64,000 nt of DNA. Source: Rhypophila decipiens (lineage: Eukaryota > Ascomycota > Sordariomycetes > Sordariales > Naviculisporaceae). Positions 12,756-24,438 of the stretch are shown one piece after another; the stretch's first letter is position 1, and the number at the start of each line of letters is the position of its first letter. The notes beneath the pieces were generated by a model. The model was not told the origin of the DNA, made no database searches, and saw nothing but the letters and a program-made list of their open reading frames with translations. The translations under genes were made by a program, and so were the position numbers. The stretch spans positions 62,001 to 126,000 of the forward strand of contig MU858101.1 in assembly GCA_033297075.1 (NCBI GenBank), given 5' to 3'.

Positions 12756-14234
12756 TAGCGAACCGAACCGATACCAGGTCCCATATATGCTATCAACTAC
12801 CCCGCTCGTGTTCATATGGATGTCAATGATCCCGTTACTTTGGAGGTTCGGTGTACTGTATGGTTCCGCTGGCCCACAAACCATCCACGTTGGTAGCGCC
12901 AGACAGACAGGAGCAAGCTTGTAAGTCCTCGAAGGCGTCAGTAGGTACCTGTTCATATTTCATCTCTCCAGCCTAGGTAATTCTTAATATTCCTGTCTCC
13001 AAAGTCTGAAGCCTGTTAAACTGAGTCGGGGCAGCTGATCTCCATGGCCCCTTCTCCATCCGAAGTTTGGCACGGCACGGCACGGCACGGTTCGGCTCGG
13101 CTCACTAACCCGGACCGGCCGGGGACCTTGACGGCCAGATCCCGGAGATTCAAGGCTTACCATATGACGTGCTTGTTCGTGATATGTAATCGTCGGAGAG
13201 CCTCACAACCTTCACGGTCACAAAACTTTAGGAAGTCTGATAATGGATAGAAATTATGTGTGAGAAAGTGAAGGGATGTGGGTGACATTTCCTTTGTGGT
13301 GAATATGACTTGAAAGCTCTGGTCTTGATAATATCCGTGATCGACGCGTGTAATCTTTGGACGAGGAGTGTATATTCGAGGCCGTCGTTCTGCCTTCTTT
13401 CCTCGTTCTGCCAATTTCAAAGTGAGCGTGAATCCTGTGAGTGAAGCTTTGGCACGAGCAGGGGCTCTGGAATCTGGATGAAAATGTCAAGTATCAGTCC
13501 GGCTGAGGACCGAAACCACGGATCATGACTCGGACAGAGACCAGATGGATGAGCCTGTTGATATGATGGGACGGCAACCACCATCCGAACATCGTGCACC
13601 GTTCATCCATGTTACGTTCAAGCTGGACAAAGTCTTGAAAGTTTTATTGAGCTTTGTGTTATGTTTTTAACTCTGTCCGGCCTGTTGCCTGTTGCCTACA
13701 TGTATTGTCTCTCAGTTCCTTGTCCCATTTCCTTGTCCACTGGACACCGGTGCTATCCATGTTTTTGATCTCCTCCTCTTCGTCTTTACTATACCGACTA
13801 CACGACAGCCCTGTTTCCCGTCTTCTCATCTTCCTTCCCGGTGTTTTCTTCTATTTGGCGTGGACCGTGTCAAATGGTCAAGGATGTTGTGATTATAGAT
13901 GGTGTCATTTCAGTCCTTCGTGAGTTGCAGGGAAAGGGGGCAGGGATCACATATGCTCCTTCCGGTTGAACGAACTGGTAGATGTGTTCAAGAGTTTACG
14001 GCTGGCACACCGCTATCTAGCTCTTCGATGAAGACATCAAGGTTCTCATATCTTATCTGTCAGTCTCCGCGGCTGCTCTCGCTTGACTCGTACTTATTCA
14101 ACACCACCTACGGTTTCTTCCTCGTTCATGATCCATTCCGAATACAACAAGGCTTCACTGTCGCTCACTCTCACGGCTCGCTCTTACACCTACCGCGACT
14201 GAAGATCTACGAGCCTTCAACTGCCTTGCCCTCT
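12756..14234. other. Intergenic stretch without a supported gene
   Basis: No frame shows a domain or coding-like pattern. A GGCAC pentamer run lies at about 13069-13103. Further on the sequence becomes increasingly C/T-rich toward the SNF2-like gene. Confidence 0.5.
13069..13103. repeat. GGCAC/GGCTC pentanucleotide repeat
   Basis: About six to seven pentamers: GGCAC repeated four times, then the variants GGTTC and GGCTC. No gene overlaps it. Confidence 0.8.
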
Positions 14235-14600
14235 TACATCCTCACCTTCTCCTTCTTCAACGCCATTTTCTTCTCTACTCGATGCCTCCTCTCAACAGCG
14301 GAAAGACATCATCATCTTTTATTCTACACCATTCACATTCTCCGACAACGCCTTCTCATAGCTTGAGAAGGGCATTATCAAATCCCCCTCTACACCATTT
14401 CTCCTTCCCAGAAACGTCTTCTCTCAACTGGGAAAAGGCATTATCATCTCTCCGTCTACACCTTTTCGAACTTCGAACAACGCCTTCCCTCAACCGGGAA
14501 AAGGCATTACCATCCTCTCTCCTACACCTCTACTACCCTTTCCCGACACCTGTTCTAATTATATTGAGAAAGGCCTCATAGTCCTTTCTTCTACTCTCTA
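14235..14600. repeat. 66-bp minisatellite upstream of the SNF2-like gene
   Basis: Units begin near 14239, 14305, 14371, 14437, 14503 and 14572, so the spacing is 66 bp four times and 69 bp once. Each unit starts with a (G)GCATTATCA-like block, has TCTACACC about 20 bp in and an ACGYCTTC block about 42-44 bp in, and ends CTGGGAAAA or similar. 66 is three times 22, and the internal blocks fit a 22-bp sub-period. It lies in the probable promoter or leader of the gene starting at 14797. Confidence 0.85.
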
Positions 14601-14659
14601 TTTTATATCTAAACATTCTCTACTGCTCACCAGCGCCTCTTTTACCTTCTGTCCAGGCC

Positions 14660-14765
14660 ATTTCTGCTTCATCTTATTGCCTCTTCGACTTCATCTTAAC
14701 GCCTCCTCTCCTTCGTCTTATGTCCTCTTCTGCTTCGTCTTAAGCCTCTTTTACTTTTCACCAAC
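14660..14765. repeat. 22-bp repeat in the C/T-rich leader of the SNF2-like gene
   Basis: The block CTTCRTCTTA starts at 14667, 14689, 14711 and 14733, exactly 22 bp apart each time. A weaker fifth match lies near 14755. Each is followed by a GCCTC-like block. The array ends about 35 bp before the chosen ATG. Confidence 0.85.
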
Positions 14766-14796
14766 CTTTTTTCTACTCCATATCAACACTCTCATA

Positions 14797-17700
14797 ATGA
14801 GTGAGCTCACACCCATGGAGACAGACATGGGACCTACGCCGCCGCATTCCCATTCTGGAGAAATGGAACCACCTTCTGCTTCACAAGCCCCGGACGTCAT
14901 GGTCACAGCTGTCTCTCCAGAGACTGCGCAAATCTTTGATTCCTTCCTCGCCGACCTGACTGGAGAGAGACCCAAAGACGTGGAAGAGCCGACCCCAATG
15001 GACACCGACACCGTCACCCCGAAACCCGTTGACGACGACCCGAAGATGGACAAGAACAGTCGCGATGATGCTGGTTCATCTGCCGAGGAGTTGGCGGAGA
15101 TGAACAAGCCAGGCCCATCCGCGGCAGTTGACACCAATACCGCCTGGGTGAAGGTCAAAATCCCTCGCGAGGAACAGCTGGCCGACCTGGAAGCACAACT
15201 TGCAAAGCTGGACAAGTTTGCAGCAAGAAGGGAGTTGAGCGATGTTGAGAAATGGGTTCGTGAACGAGTCAAGGGCAAGATTGCTGAGCTTCAAACAGAC
15301 GATATGAAGCCATTCAACCCAGAGAACGACTCGTTGGTCAAGAAGGAAGGGGATGAGAAGGAGGAAGAGAAGGTGACGGAGGTTATGAAAGAGGAGTCAA
15401 CAGAAGAGAAGCCCGGCCCCAGTGTCCCCAAGAAATCGGCAACCAAGAAATCGCCAGCCAAGAAAACGAAGCCACCCCTTAACCCGTCCGCGCTGTGGTG
15501 GGCAGCCTTCTACAAGGAACTGAAGGAAGACAAGGGTACTGGTACGAAGAAGCGTAAGCTCAAGGCCGGGACCAGCCTCGAGGATATGGCCAACAATAGC
15601 AACTCCACGGAGGCCAGAGCAGCCCGCGGTGAGATAAAGCTGGTCGGGCCCATCGAGGCAACAAACATCAGGGACAAGGCCATCACGCGCATGACGGGCC
15701 CAAATCCAGGGCGGGGTGATGTTTCTTCCTTGAGGTTGGCTATCCAGTCTTTCGGGCCGAACCAGGTCAAACCCGACTCGGAAGGTGCCAAGTGGAAGTT
15801 GGTGGGGATTAAATCATCCCTCTTCAACCACCAGATTGTTGGTGTCTCCATGATGTTGAGCAAGGAATTCAAACCAACGTACAACACCAAGGGAGGAATA
15901 TTGGGCGATGAGATGGGCCTCGGCAAAACAGTTGAAACTATTGCCATGATGCGATGCAACAGGCCCAGCAAGTTTGAAAGACAGAAGAAGAAGCACATCA
16001 CCCTGATCGTGTGCCCGGCCGCAGCCGCCCCCCAGTGGATCGCGGAGATCAAGAAACATGTCGAACCGAAGAAGGAGGAACAACAGACCGACTATGACGA
16101 GGACAATCATACCGACAACGACGATGTAAAGGAAGACGTGACTGGATTCGATTCGATTACGCAGTACAAACACCGCAGCTTCGAAACCGGCGATGATATC
16201 TGGAAGTCTGCAGATGTTGTGTAAGTCCAAGAAGTACCCTTGCATTGATTCAGTTGCAAGATAGCCATAACTGACAATGTCATTAGGGTGGTGACCTACA
16301 ACGAGTTAGCTTCTGCATATCCGACCAAGGAAGCAATACAAAGAATTAAGTCGCTCAAGTTCTCGCCAGAGGATGAGAAGAAAGCAATCCTCAAGCATTC
16401 CAGGCAAATCCTGAAGCATCCATACTACCGGGTGGTTCTGGATGAAGGTCATGCCATCAAAAACTACAAGTCCACGAGTAAGCTCTCGTTTGTTCTGAAT
16501 TCTTCAAGAAGAAGCCTGACCTTGCGCTAACAACCGTCCAGCGAGCAAAGCCTGTCTCCTGCTATCCGCCAAGTACAAGTGGATATTGACAGGCACTCCC
16601 ATGCACAATAGCAGTGAAGGCGAGTCGATACCACGATCCCATGGGATGACTTTCTCTGCTAATCCTCTCATTCTCAGAGCTTTACCCGTACTTCGAGTTT
16701 CTGGGAATCGACCCCGGTGTTGGCCCAGAAAAACTTCACACAGGCAAAGGAAAGATCAAGGCCAACCGGCCCCAGAAGGACAAGAATGTTTGTGTCATGA
16801 TAACCCATATCGAAATTGGGGCCTGATGCTAACCATATGGAAAGGGCGACGCGTATTACGAAGCGATGAACAACGCTCTCAAGAACGCCATGGTCAGGAG
16901 GTATAATGACTGACGATTATGTGGGCTCCAGAGATAATCTACTGACATGAACTCTTGAAACAGACACGTCAATGACAAGTTTCTGGGCAACGATATCTTG
17001 CAGATTCCTCAGCTCCACCCCACTGAGATCGTCAGGGTTGAGCTCCCAGACGCAGAGCGGTTGCTATTCAAGTACGTTATTCACCCTCCCAGACACCCAT
17101 GAGACATTATCTTGATACCTGTGTTGCTAACATGATGTGAAATGATGTAGACAGATCGAAGATCGCTACAGCAAAATTATCGCCGAGGAAAAGAACCTCC
17201 ACGGCACCAGCCGGACAGTGTTGAGAGCATTCATCCTTCTCGCGATCGCTCGGCTGAGACAGATAATCTCGCACCCCTACCTGCTGGAGGGAGTCATTTC
17301 CACATTCTTCACCTCCGAGGACTTTACAGAGTTGGAGGCCAAATTCGCCGCAGCGGGTGACAAGATACCATCCAACTCACGGATCCGAAAGTTGCTCGAG
17401 CTGGAACGTGGCAAGATGATGGGCCACGGCAGCGGCCCGTCCTCTCCAGAAGGATCAATGCAGACGGTCGTTGACGCCGACCCGCTTGGGAGGGCAGCCA
17501 TGAAGGGAGAGGATATCGACGAGGCCCTCTGCGGACTGTGCAAGGAGTTGCCCGAAGACCTCGTCACCACAAAGGTTCGCCTCTCCCTCTTCTGACTTTC
17601 AACACCTCCCCAAGTGATTACTGCTGACACTGAGATGTTTTAGTGCAACCACATATTCTGCAGAGAATGTCTCGCCAACGAGACCAAGATGAATGGTCGA

Positions 17701-18620
17701 AAATGCCCCGAGTGCGACACCAACCTGGACGAGTCGGACCCGTCCAAGGAATTCAAGCACGACGCCGAAGACACGGCAACCACCCGAAGCGAATCCCAGA
17801 GCACGGTATTGAGCATGGCAAGTGCCGCAACCAGGGCAAAGGGCAAAGGCAAGGGTAAGGGTAAGATGAAGCGGGAGAAGAAACACGGAGAGGACGAATT
17901 GTTCTTCCAGCCCGGAATCGCGCGCATACTGAGCATGCTCACCGCCTACGACCGGGAATACGAGCAAGACAACAGCAAGAAGATGGTGGACGGAGCCAAG
18001 GTGCTCGCTGTCAAGAAGCACATTCTTAAGTGGCAGACCGAGGCCCCCGACGACAAGATCATTGCCTTTACCCAGCATTGCGGCACGGGAGCAATCCTGG
18101 GACGGGTCCTCGCCGAGGAAAACATCCAGTTTGTCCATTTCTGGGGCGACATTAGCATCCCCAAGAAGGGAGAGGTCATCAAAAAGTTCTTTGAGGACCC
18201 CAACGTCAAGGTCATGGTAAGTAATTAACAACTCACCCCCTACCCCTTTCAATCCCCTAACCAACGTGTCCCCAGATCGCATCCCTAAAATGCGGAGGCC
18301 AAGCCCTCAACATAACCTGCGCCAACAGGGTCATCATCATCGACCCCTGGTGGAACGCAGCAATGGAGAAGCAGGCCTTTGGCCGCGTGGCCCGCATCGG
18401 CCAGCAGAAAGAGACCTACCTGGCCAAGTTTGTCGCCGACGAGACGATCGAGGTCGACATGGTCAATCTCCAGGAGAAGAAGATTGACGATATCGCCAAG
18501 ACGCTGCAGGAGAGCGCTCCGGCTCCGGGGGGCACGGCGTTTGGGAACAAGCTGTTTGGGGGTTTAATTGGGCTGCAGGTTAAGAGTCAGATGAAGGCTG
18601 CGGCTGCGGAGAAGAAGTAA
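14797..18620 (+). CDS. SNF2-family ATPase with RING finger (Rad5/Rad16-like), nine exons
   Basis: A probable DNA translocase and E3 ligase acting in the nucleus. Exons: 14797-16220, 16287-16477, 16542-16613, 16678-16787, 16845-16900, 16964-17071, 17151-17574, 17644-18216, 18276-18620; 1,100 residues. The first ~330 residues are acidic, Lys/Pro-rich and disordered. Then come motif I GDEMGLGKTVE (about residue 370), motif II as DEGH instead of DEAH, and motif III LTGTPMHNS. Next is a C3HC4 RING (CGLCKE ... CNHIFCREC ... CPEC) followed by a (GK)n basic run. The helicase C half includes GQALNITCANRVIIIDPWWN and ARIGQQKETY. A RING set between the two ATPase lobes is the Rad5/Rad16/Uls1 layout. I used the ATG at 14797 (MSELTPMETD); 40 upstream residues in frame are hydrophobic leader translation. 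Several small exons are inferred from branch sites and frame. Confidence 0.88.
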
Positions 18621-19673
18621 GGAAAGGCGGGCAGGACGAGGTGAATGGGATGATGAATTTGCGTTGCTTTCTGAATCTGCTCTGAGGTGGGATTCGAGCT
18701 GCCAAGGTGCTGGGATCTTCTTTTTTTCTTTTCTTTGCGTTGTTTTCATTTCACATATATGGTTCAGATTTGATCGGGATCATGGAGCAGCTAAATCCGG
18801 TTAGTGATAGTGCTCAAACTTAAAATGGAGATTGCGTTGCCTTTTGAAAAGCTGCCCAAGGAGGCGACCCGTGAATGTGATTGACGTAAAAGGCCTCCCA
18901 AAATAACTATTTAAGGCCTCCAAGATAGTCCCTTGAAGACATCTAAGAGATTAAAATGAGATGACCAAAGTAGTCTAATTGGGGAACTTCTAGAGGTAGG
19001 CAGGGAATCTCAGAGATTGAAAATGAGATGACTAAAAATAGTCGAATTGGACTACTTTGAGGCAATGACTCGGAATCTAGAGGACTTACAGGACATACCT
19101 GTGTGCGAGCAGAGTCCGTCTTGATGGATTAGCTCCTAAAACGTCAAAGTTGTTATGATACCCTAAACTTTGAGGCGTCTGCGGGCCGCATTTCTTCGCT
19201 GAGCGTGTGCAGTCTCTTAGTTCTCGGTGTTTCTTTCACCAAGTCTTTCCTTGATGTTATGAACAAGCGCTTATAATAATGTGGCAAAATCCCCTTACCA
19301 TGTGTTGAGCAACCGCCTGGTCGAAACTTCGTGGTGCAGGTAGATGATTTAGGTCGAGGCTGAATGTCCTGCGAAATTGCTGCTGCACATGGCCAATTAA
19401 GCTTCAGATAGAAGTGGGTCTGTGTCCCGCGGTAGTCTGTAAGTGGAAAAGCTTGATCTGATTGGCCGAGTGCACTGAGGACCAAAAAGTTGAGGAGCAG
19501 TGGTCTTTCATACTTTGAGAATCGTAGGTCAAGGTTTTGAAAAGATCTCGGTGGCTTGGGAATAACGGAAAAGAAACTCTAAAAGGATATACGATCACGG
19601 GTGTATAAAGAGAGGGAGCGGCAGCGCATTTCCCCGAGAGGCACCACAGGTTAGCCACCCCCCTAAATCAACA
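18621..19673. other. Intergenic stretch with a degenerate repeat
   Basis: No protein gene is supported; minus-strand frames at 19153-19485 and 19404-19658 lack any pattern. Bases 18885-19085 hold a degenerate repeat: AAGGCCTCC at 18890 and 18913, TAGTC blocks at 18926, 18971 and 19039, and AAAATGAG at 18953 and 19020. Spacings are 23, 45 and 67-68 bp, near multiples of 22. Confidence 0.5.
18885..19085. repeat. Degenerate repeat with ~22/45/67-bp spacing
   Basis: Two imperfect copies of a block running from GAGATT(A/G)AAAATGAGATGAC to TAGTC(T/G)AATTGG lie about 67 bp apart (18947 and 19014). They are preceded by two AAGGCCTCC blocks 23 bp apart. The array sits just downstream of the SNF2-like gene. 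Confidence 0.6.
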
Positions 19674-20779
19674 ATGCCGTCGCGAGCTTCATCCGATCGG
19701 CTTCCCTCCAGGCCCCCTTTGTCAATCAACAACCCCCACCAGCCAAGTTCATCTGATCGCACAATACCAGAGAATCTGGCTAACCTAGGCGGCACCGACA
19801 GAGAGCGTGAAGCTGACCAGTCGACCAATCGCACAAGTACCATTCTCAAGCGCCTTTTCCAGCGCACACTACGAAACTCACCCTATTGACGCAATTAGAG
19901 CATTATCGCACACAAATCGACCAAATGGAGGCCGAGATGAATGCCGGAGCATACGATGCTACAGGCCTGGACAATCTCGATACGCTCCTGTCTGATATCG
20001 ACGAATCTTTAGCCTCCTTTCGAAACCTCGAGAACATGCATCTGGACGCGATGGATGCCGAAACGCACGACACCACAGTTGTACGCCGCACAACGGACCT
20101 TGATACGCCATTGTCCGATGATGGCGACGAGTTTTCAGACTCCTTTCGAAAGCTCGAGGACATGCAGCTGGAATGGTTTGACCTGCGATTCGGCGAGTAT
20201 GTCCTGCAAAAAGCACCCGAAATTTGCCACGACCGACAGCTGCTAGATCGACTTGGCCGCTCTTCGAATGCTATGCTGCGGCCGCCGGCTGGCCCAGCCT
20301 CCCCCTCAATCCGACAGCCGGTGACGAGGATGCAGCGCGCCCAAGACATTTTTCTACGCAGCCCCTGGGACCGCATCCTTCAAGAGTTGAACCACGAAGA
20401 AGCTATGCCAGTCCAAATTCGCATCCGTCGACCTGGCGTATTAACAACCTTTATCGCGACCATGACCAGCCGCAATCTTGACGATTTCCATAACGTCAAG
20501 TCGATAATATCCGATTATGTTACTCGCAAGGACGACGACCACATCGAAAACCAGATGACCATGGACGAGATGATACAAAATGGCAAGGCCTTCGATTTAG
20601 CCGGGAGACTGGCCGCGGATATGGCCATGGTGGACCATCTGCCGCAAGTCTTGAAGGACTGGAAACGTATCCTGGCCTACAGGATTTCAAAAGTCATCAT
20701 CAAGTATTTTAGCTTTTTCAAGTGGCAGCAATCAACTGGCACGTTGGTGCACTATACTCTCAAGGGGGATGCGAGTTGA
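19674..20779 (+). CDS. Orphan protein, two exons
   Basis: No family was recognised. Exon 1 is 19674-19836 and exon 2 is 19899-20779, separated by a 62-nt GTACCA...TTAG intron that restores one frame; 347 residues. The N-terminus is Ser/Pro/Arg-rich. Residues ~70-150 hold an internal duplication: an LDTLLSD..ESLASFRNLENMHLDAMD block is followed by a DLDTPLSD..FSDSFRKLEDMQLEWFD block. The C-terminal ~170 residues look helical, with RSPWDRILQELNHEE, VLTTFIATMTSRNLDDF, DEMIQNGKAFDLAGRLAADMAM and VLKDWKRILAYRISK. No signal peptide or membrane span. A start inside exon 2 (19925) is an alternative if the intron is wrong. Confidence 0.55.
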
Positions 20780-21758
20780 AGGCCTGGGCGAGCATCCAAG
20801 ATCTGAAGAAACGATTGCTGGGGAGCCGGCCAGCAGGAACCAGATGAAAAGCCATAGTCAGGACAGCTGCTGTTAATACACCTATTCTTTCCCCTTCTTG
20901 ACATGGAAAGAACCGACTGTGAACTGAAAGTGATGTGACTTGCTTACCTTTCAAGCTGTTTCTTTGTATCAATTCTCGTCGTTGTTGGTGATAACGGTAG
21001 CGGTAGCGGGCGAAACAAATTTGATGCAAACTCCAAGAGTTTTAAACTTGGGACCAAGGGTGTGGGACAGTGGGCAGGTGGGGAAGAGTATGGCATGTGA
21101 AGTGCTCCAGACCGGGACATGAGCAGGTCATTCATTGACCTTCAGCAAAGCCCTTTCCTGCAAACGTAATACATGCCCACTTGTACCGGGAAAATAATCC
21201 CCTGCCGATACCTCCTGCTCAACATAACCACATTGCATTGTGTCTTTCCGCTCGCCCATGAATCAAACACGCATTGGCCGCAGTAAAGAGAAGGAACCAT
21301 GGCGAGATGGGACATGGGTCTTTTACTTACGCAGGCAGGCGCTGCGATTTACGGTCGAAAGGGCCAAGGATTCGAACATCCAGACGTACGTAATGCGGAG
21401 CTTTTACGGCGGCAAAGGACCGGGAAAGGCTTCGCATGGTTTCGGCACCGATGTAAGGTTTGCGGGCCTGCCCTGGAATGAGTTTGCTGGAGCAGAAAAA
21501 AGAGGACCCGAGGCGAATCCAGAAGGAAGACGAATTCAGAAAGAAGGCGAATCCAGAAGGAAAGCGAATCCAGAAGGAAGGCGATTCCAGAAGGAAGGAA
21601 AAACCATCAATCCACAAGCAAAAGTGTATGTCATTTCTCATCTACAAATTTAATTCTTGCTAAAATCCTCCACTTTCTTTCGTCTTCTTCCCAGTCCCCA
21701 CACATTAACCATTCTTGTACCATCTTTTAAAACACCACTCCATCATAACATCAACAAA
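20780..21758. other. Intergenic stretch with a short 17-bp repeat
   Basis: A frame at 21240-21653 could encode 137 residues, but its second half is only translation of a tandem repeat at about 21512-21597 (CGAATCCAGAAGGAAGG-like units, five copies of 17-18 bp). The first half (RSKEKEPWRDGTWVFYL) matches nothing I know. Not called as a gene. Confidence 0.45.
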
Positions 21759-24438
21759 ATGGCATCGATTCTCTTTTCATTGCCCAATGAGCTGCTGATT
21801 CAAATCTGCAAAGATCTTGATGAGACAGACACAGCAGCGTTGTGGTCCTTCGCCCAGGCCAGCAAAGACACATACTCGCTCGCCAAGACGCACCTTTTCC
21901 ACACCATCACCTTCCATCTCACCACCCCGAAACAGCTGACCCAAGATGTTCACAGTTGCGAGGAACTTCTGCACCGGAATGGCGATGACAGCTTTGGTCA
22001 TGTTCGCCGCGTTGTCGTTACCGGCAAACCTGTCGGTTCCGTGCACCCGCGGAACAGCAGACCTTGCGACGAGAGCACATGGCAAATTCATTCGCCGCCG
22101 GTCCGCTGGGATAAGAACTACGAGAGACTCCATCGTGTTAAGTCTCTTGGAAACCCAGACAACACCGCTTCCGAAGTTTCTGTATTCCAAGGGGCGTGGT
22201 TTTTAAATCGTTCACCCGTTTTAGATCGGGACTGGGAGCCACTTGTCAACATCCTAGGTCAGTTCCCTAGGCTGAGAGACTTTGAATTCAACTGTTCCAA
22301 CCCGCTGAACTGTTCCAACTCGCTGCCTCTCACCTGCTTCATACGCTAGAGAAAAGGAGGCCAATTCCTCGTCTGCATATCTCCGAGGGGTTTCGCAGTG
22401 TATCGGCCTCCCAGGCCCGGAGCATCGATCCACACGAGCTGGCCATACTTAGAGTAATGATACATTCACCCACCACTTTTGATACATTCGCCCACTTCCC
22501 CAGGGTTAGGGTTATAGCACTTGATAGCGGTTGTCATCAACAACCACTACTTGACTGCGTACAAAAAATGCATTATACCATCAAAGTCTATATCATATAA
22601 CTACTAAGTATTCAGTTAATTAAGGGCATTCAGTTAGTTAATTAAAGGCATTTAGTCAGTCAATTGAGGGCATTCAGTCAGTCAATTGAAGGCATTTAGT
22701 TAGTTAATTGAGGGCATTCAGTCAGTCAATTAAAGGCATTCAGTCAGTTAATTAAGGGCATTCAGTCATTCAATTAAAGGCATTCAATCAATCAATTAAG
22801 GGCATTTAGTCAGTTAATTAATTGAGGGCAGTCAGTCAGTTAATTAAAGGCATTCAGTCAGTTAATTAAGTGCATTTAGTTAGTCAATTGAGGGTATTTA
22901 GTCAGTCAATTAAGTACAGTCAGGTAGTTAATTGAGGGCATTCAGTTAATTGACTAAATGCCCCATGTCTGTTCCGCCTCTGCATTCAGCCCTGCAACTT
23001 CTATCAGCACGAAATCCTGAAAGTGGTACCGACATTGGCGCCTAACCTAAAGGAGATAGGGTATTTCGGACATGATTCTTCATTGCTTAAGTCACTAGTC
23101 AGAATCGAGAATGAGGGCCGTCCGAGTTTCCAAGAGCTTCTACCAACTCATATCACATCCACAGCCAAGCATCCAAGCCATATTACAAGCTTCGAGATAT
23201 GGAGAGATCCGGAGAATCCGGGGAGATTTGGGCCCTGCACTCTTTGGACTCTGACTCTCGATATTCACTCCAAGTCCTTGCGGGTTCTTACGATACATGT
23301 ACCCATCCATACCGAGGCGTTAGATGCCCTGCTCAATACCACTCTTCCAGCTTTGTCTCATTTAGCGTTTACCTGCTGGACACCCAGAGGTTATTCGCAC
23401 AATCGCTGCTACCTACAAACAACAAAGAAACTTTTCAAGAAATTGCCACAGCTATCCAGCCTCGAGCTCCAAGCATGGGACCATGATGCCGAGCCGCTCG
23501 ACTCGCTTCCCGCTAATCTTCGCACGCTTCTGCTCACACACACGGTCACCCCCCCCCCCAAATCAGAAACGTCATACGCAAAGACGAAATCGTGCGCATA
23601 TCACATGAGTGTCTTCATATTGAAGATCTGTCGCTCACAAAGGTCCTGAGGAAACGCCGCAGAGGTCGCCAAATACCGTGCCATCGAAGGCTTTTCCCAG
23701 CTGCGCCGTCTGACCTTGACCCTGGCTGCTGAGCCGGTGGACCTGCCAAGCAAAGAATACAACGATACGGACTATCCTTTCTCCCGGCCCCAGCTCTTCA
23801 AGTCCGTTAAAGTCGGATCTTCCAAGTTCCCAAATGTCCAATTCCTCAACGAGGAAGTCCGCGGTACCAGGACATCGTCTGACGGTTGGCGTCCTCGCAA
23901 GGGCCACTTGGTGGAGTTGATGGCTAACTACGCCCTCGACCCAGAGCTCGCCGGCTCAATCTTTCGAACCATCTGGCGCTCCAACGCTCGTTCCCGTCAA
24001 GCGGAGAGCAGGTTCTCTTCTTCTGGGTCTCTCGAGCGTATGCTGATCAGAACATGGGGCGATTCTAACTTTTGGAACCATCCGCTTGGTAACAACTTGG
24101 CGCGCTATCGTCAGGGATCATGCAGGGCATACGCCGTCAAAGTTGCTCCCTCGGGTGGCGGTAACAATCCCAGTGGTGGTCTAGTGAAGCGGGAGCTCCA
24201 GATAGGTTTGAAGGGCATGAATGACATTCGCAACTTGGGAAGTGACCCGAGGTCTTCCGAATTGGTGCCTTATTTTAGGAACCTTTGGCCCGTCGAGGAG
24301 CACGGTGTTTTGGGGTCGCCGCGCGGTTATTCGAGCTTCCCATTGGAACTGGATGCTACGGAGGCGATGGAATCGGATGTAAAGCTTGCGATCAGGAAGT
24401 TGGAAGATCCCACCGTCCCTCGTGTTGACTGGGCTTGA
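21759..24438 (+). pseudogene. F-box-like protein gene, interrupted
   Basis: The N-terminus has a readable F-box: LFSLPNELLIQICKDLDETDTAALWSFAQASKDTY begins at residue 4. That would make it a substrate receptor for an SCF ubiquitin ligase, with LRR-like strands after it (FPRLRDFEF, LPQLSSLELQAW, FSQLRRLTLTLA). The frame breaks repeatedly. A +1 shift falls near 22300-22325, next to an 18-bp tandem duplication. An insertion of about 500 bp (roughly 22455-22985) is made largely of a 22-bp minisatellite. A run of ten C near 23549 is followed by a changed frame, and TGA stands at 23647-23649. The last part, 23665-24438, is again clean coding sequence in the same frame as 23023-23649. I found no intron set that repairs all of this, so it is called broken; an unusual intron or assembly error could explain some of it. 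Confidence 0.65.
22611..22962. repeat. 22-bp minisatellite, about 15 copies
   Basis: Units read (G/A)GGCATTCAGTCAGTCAATTRA with substitutions at R/Y positions; TTAATTAA and TCAATTGA palindromes recur at unit ends. Units alternate between GGGCATT and AGGCATT starts for most of the array, which hints at a 44-bp higher-order unit. One unit is 26 bp. The array splits the F-box-like gene. About 100 bp upstream stand two looser 22-bp units (GATACATTCRCCCAC...) followed by AGGGTTAGGGTT at 22502-22513. Confidence 0.92.

Noticed and set aside
22611..22962. CRISPR array
   Set aside because: The 22-bp units follow each other without unique spacers and the surrounding genes are eukaryotic; it is a minisatellite.
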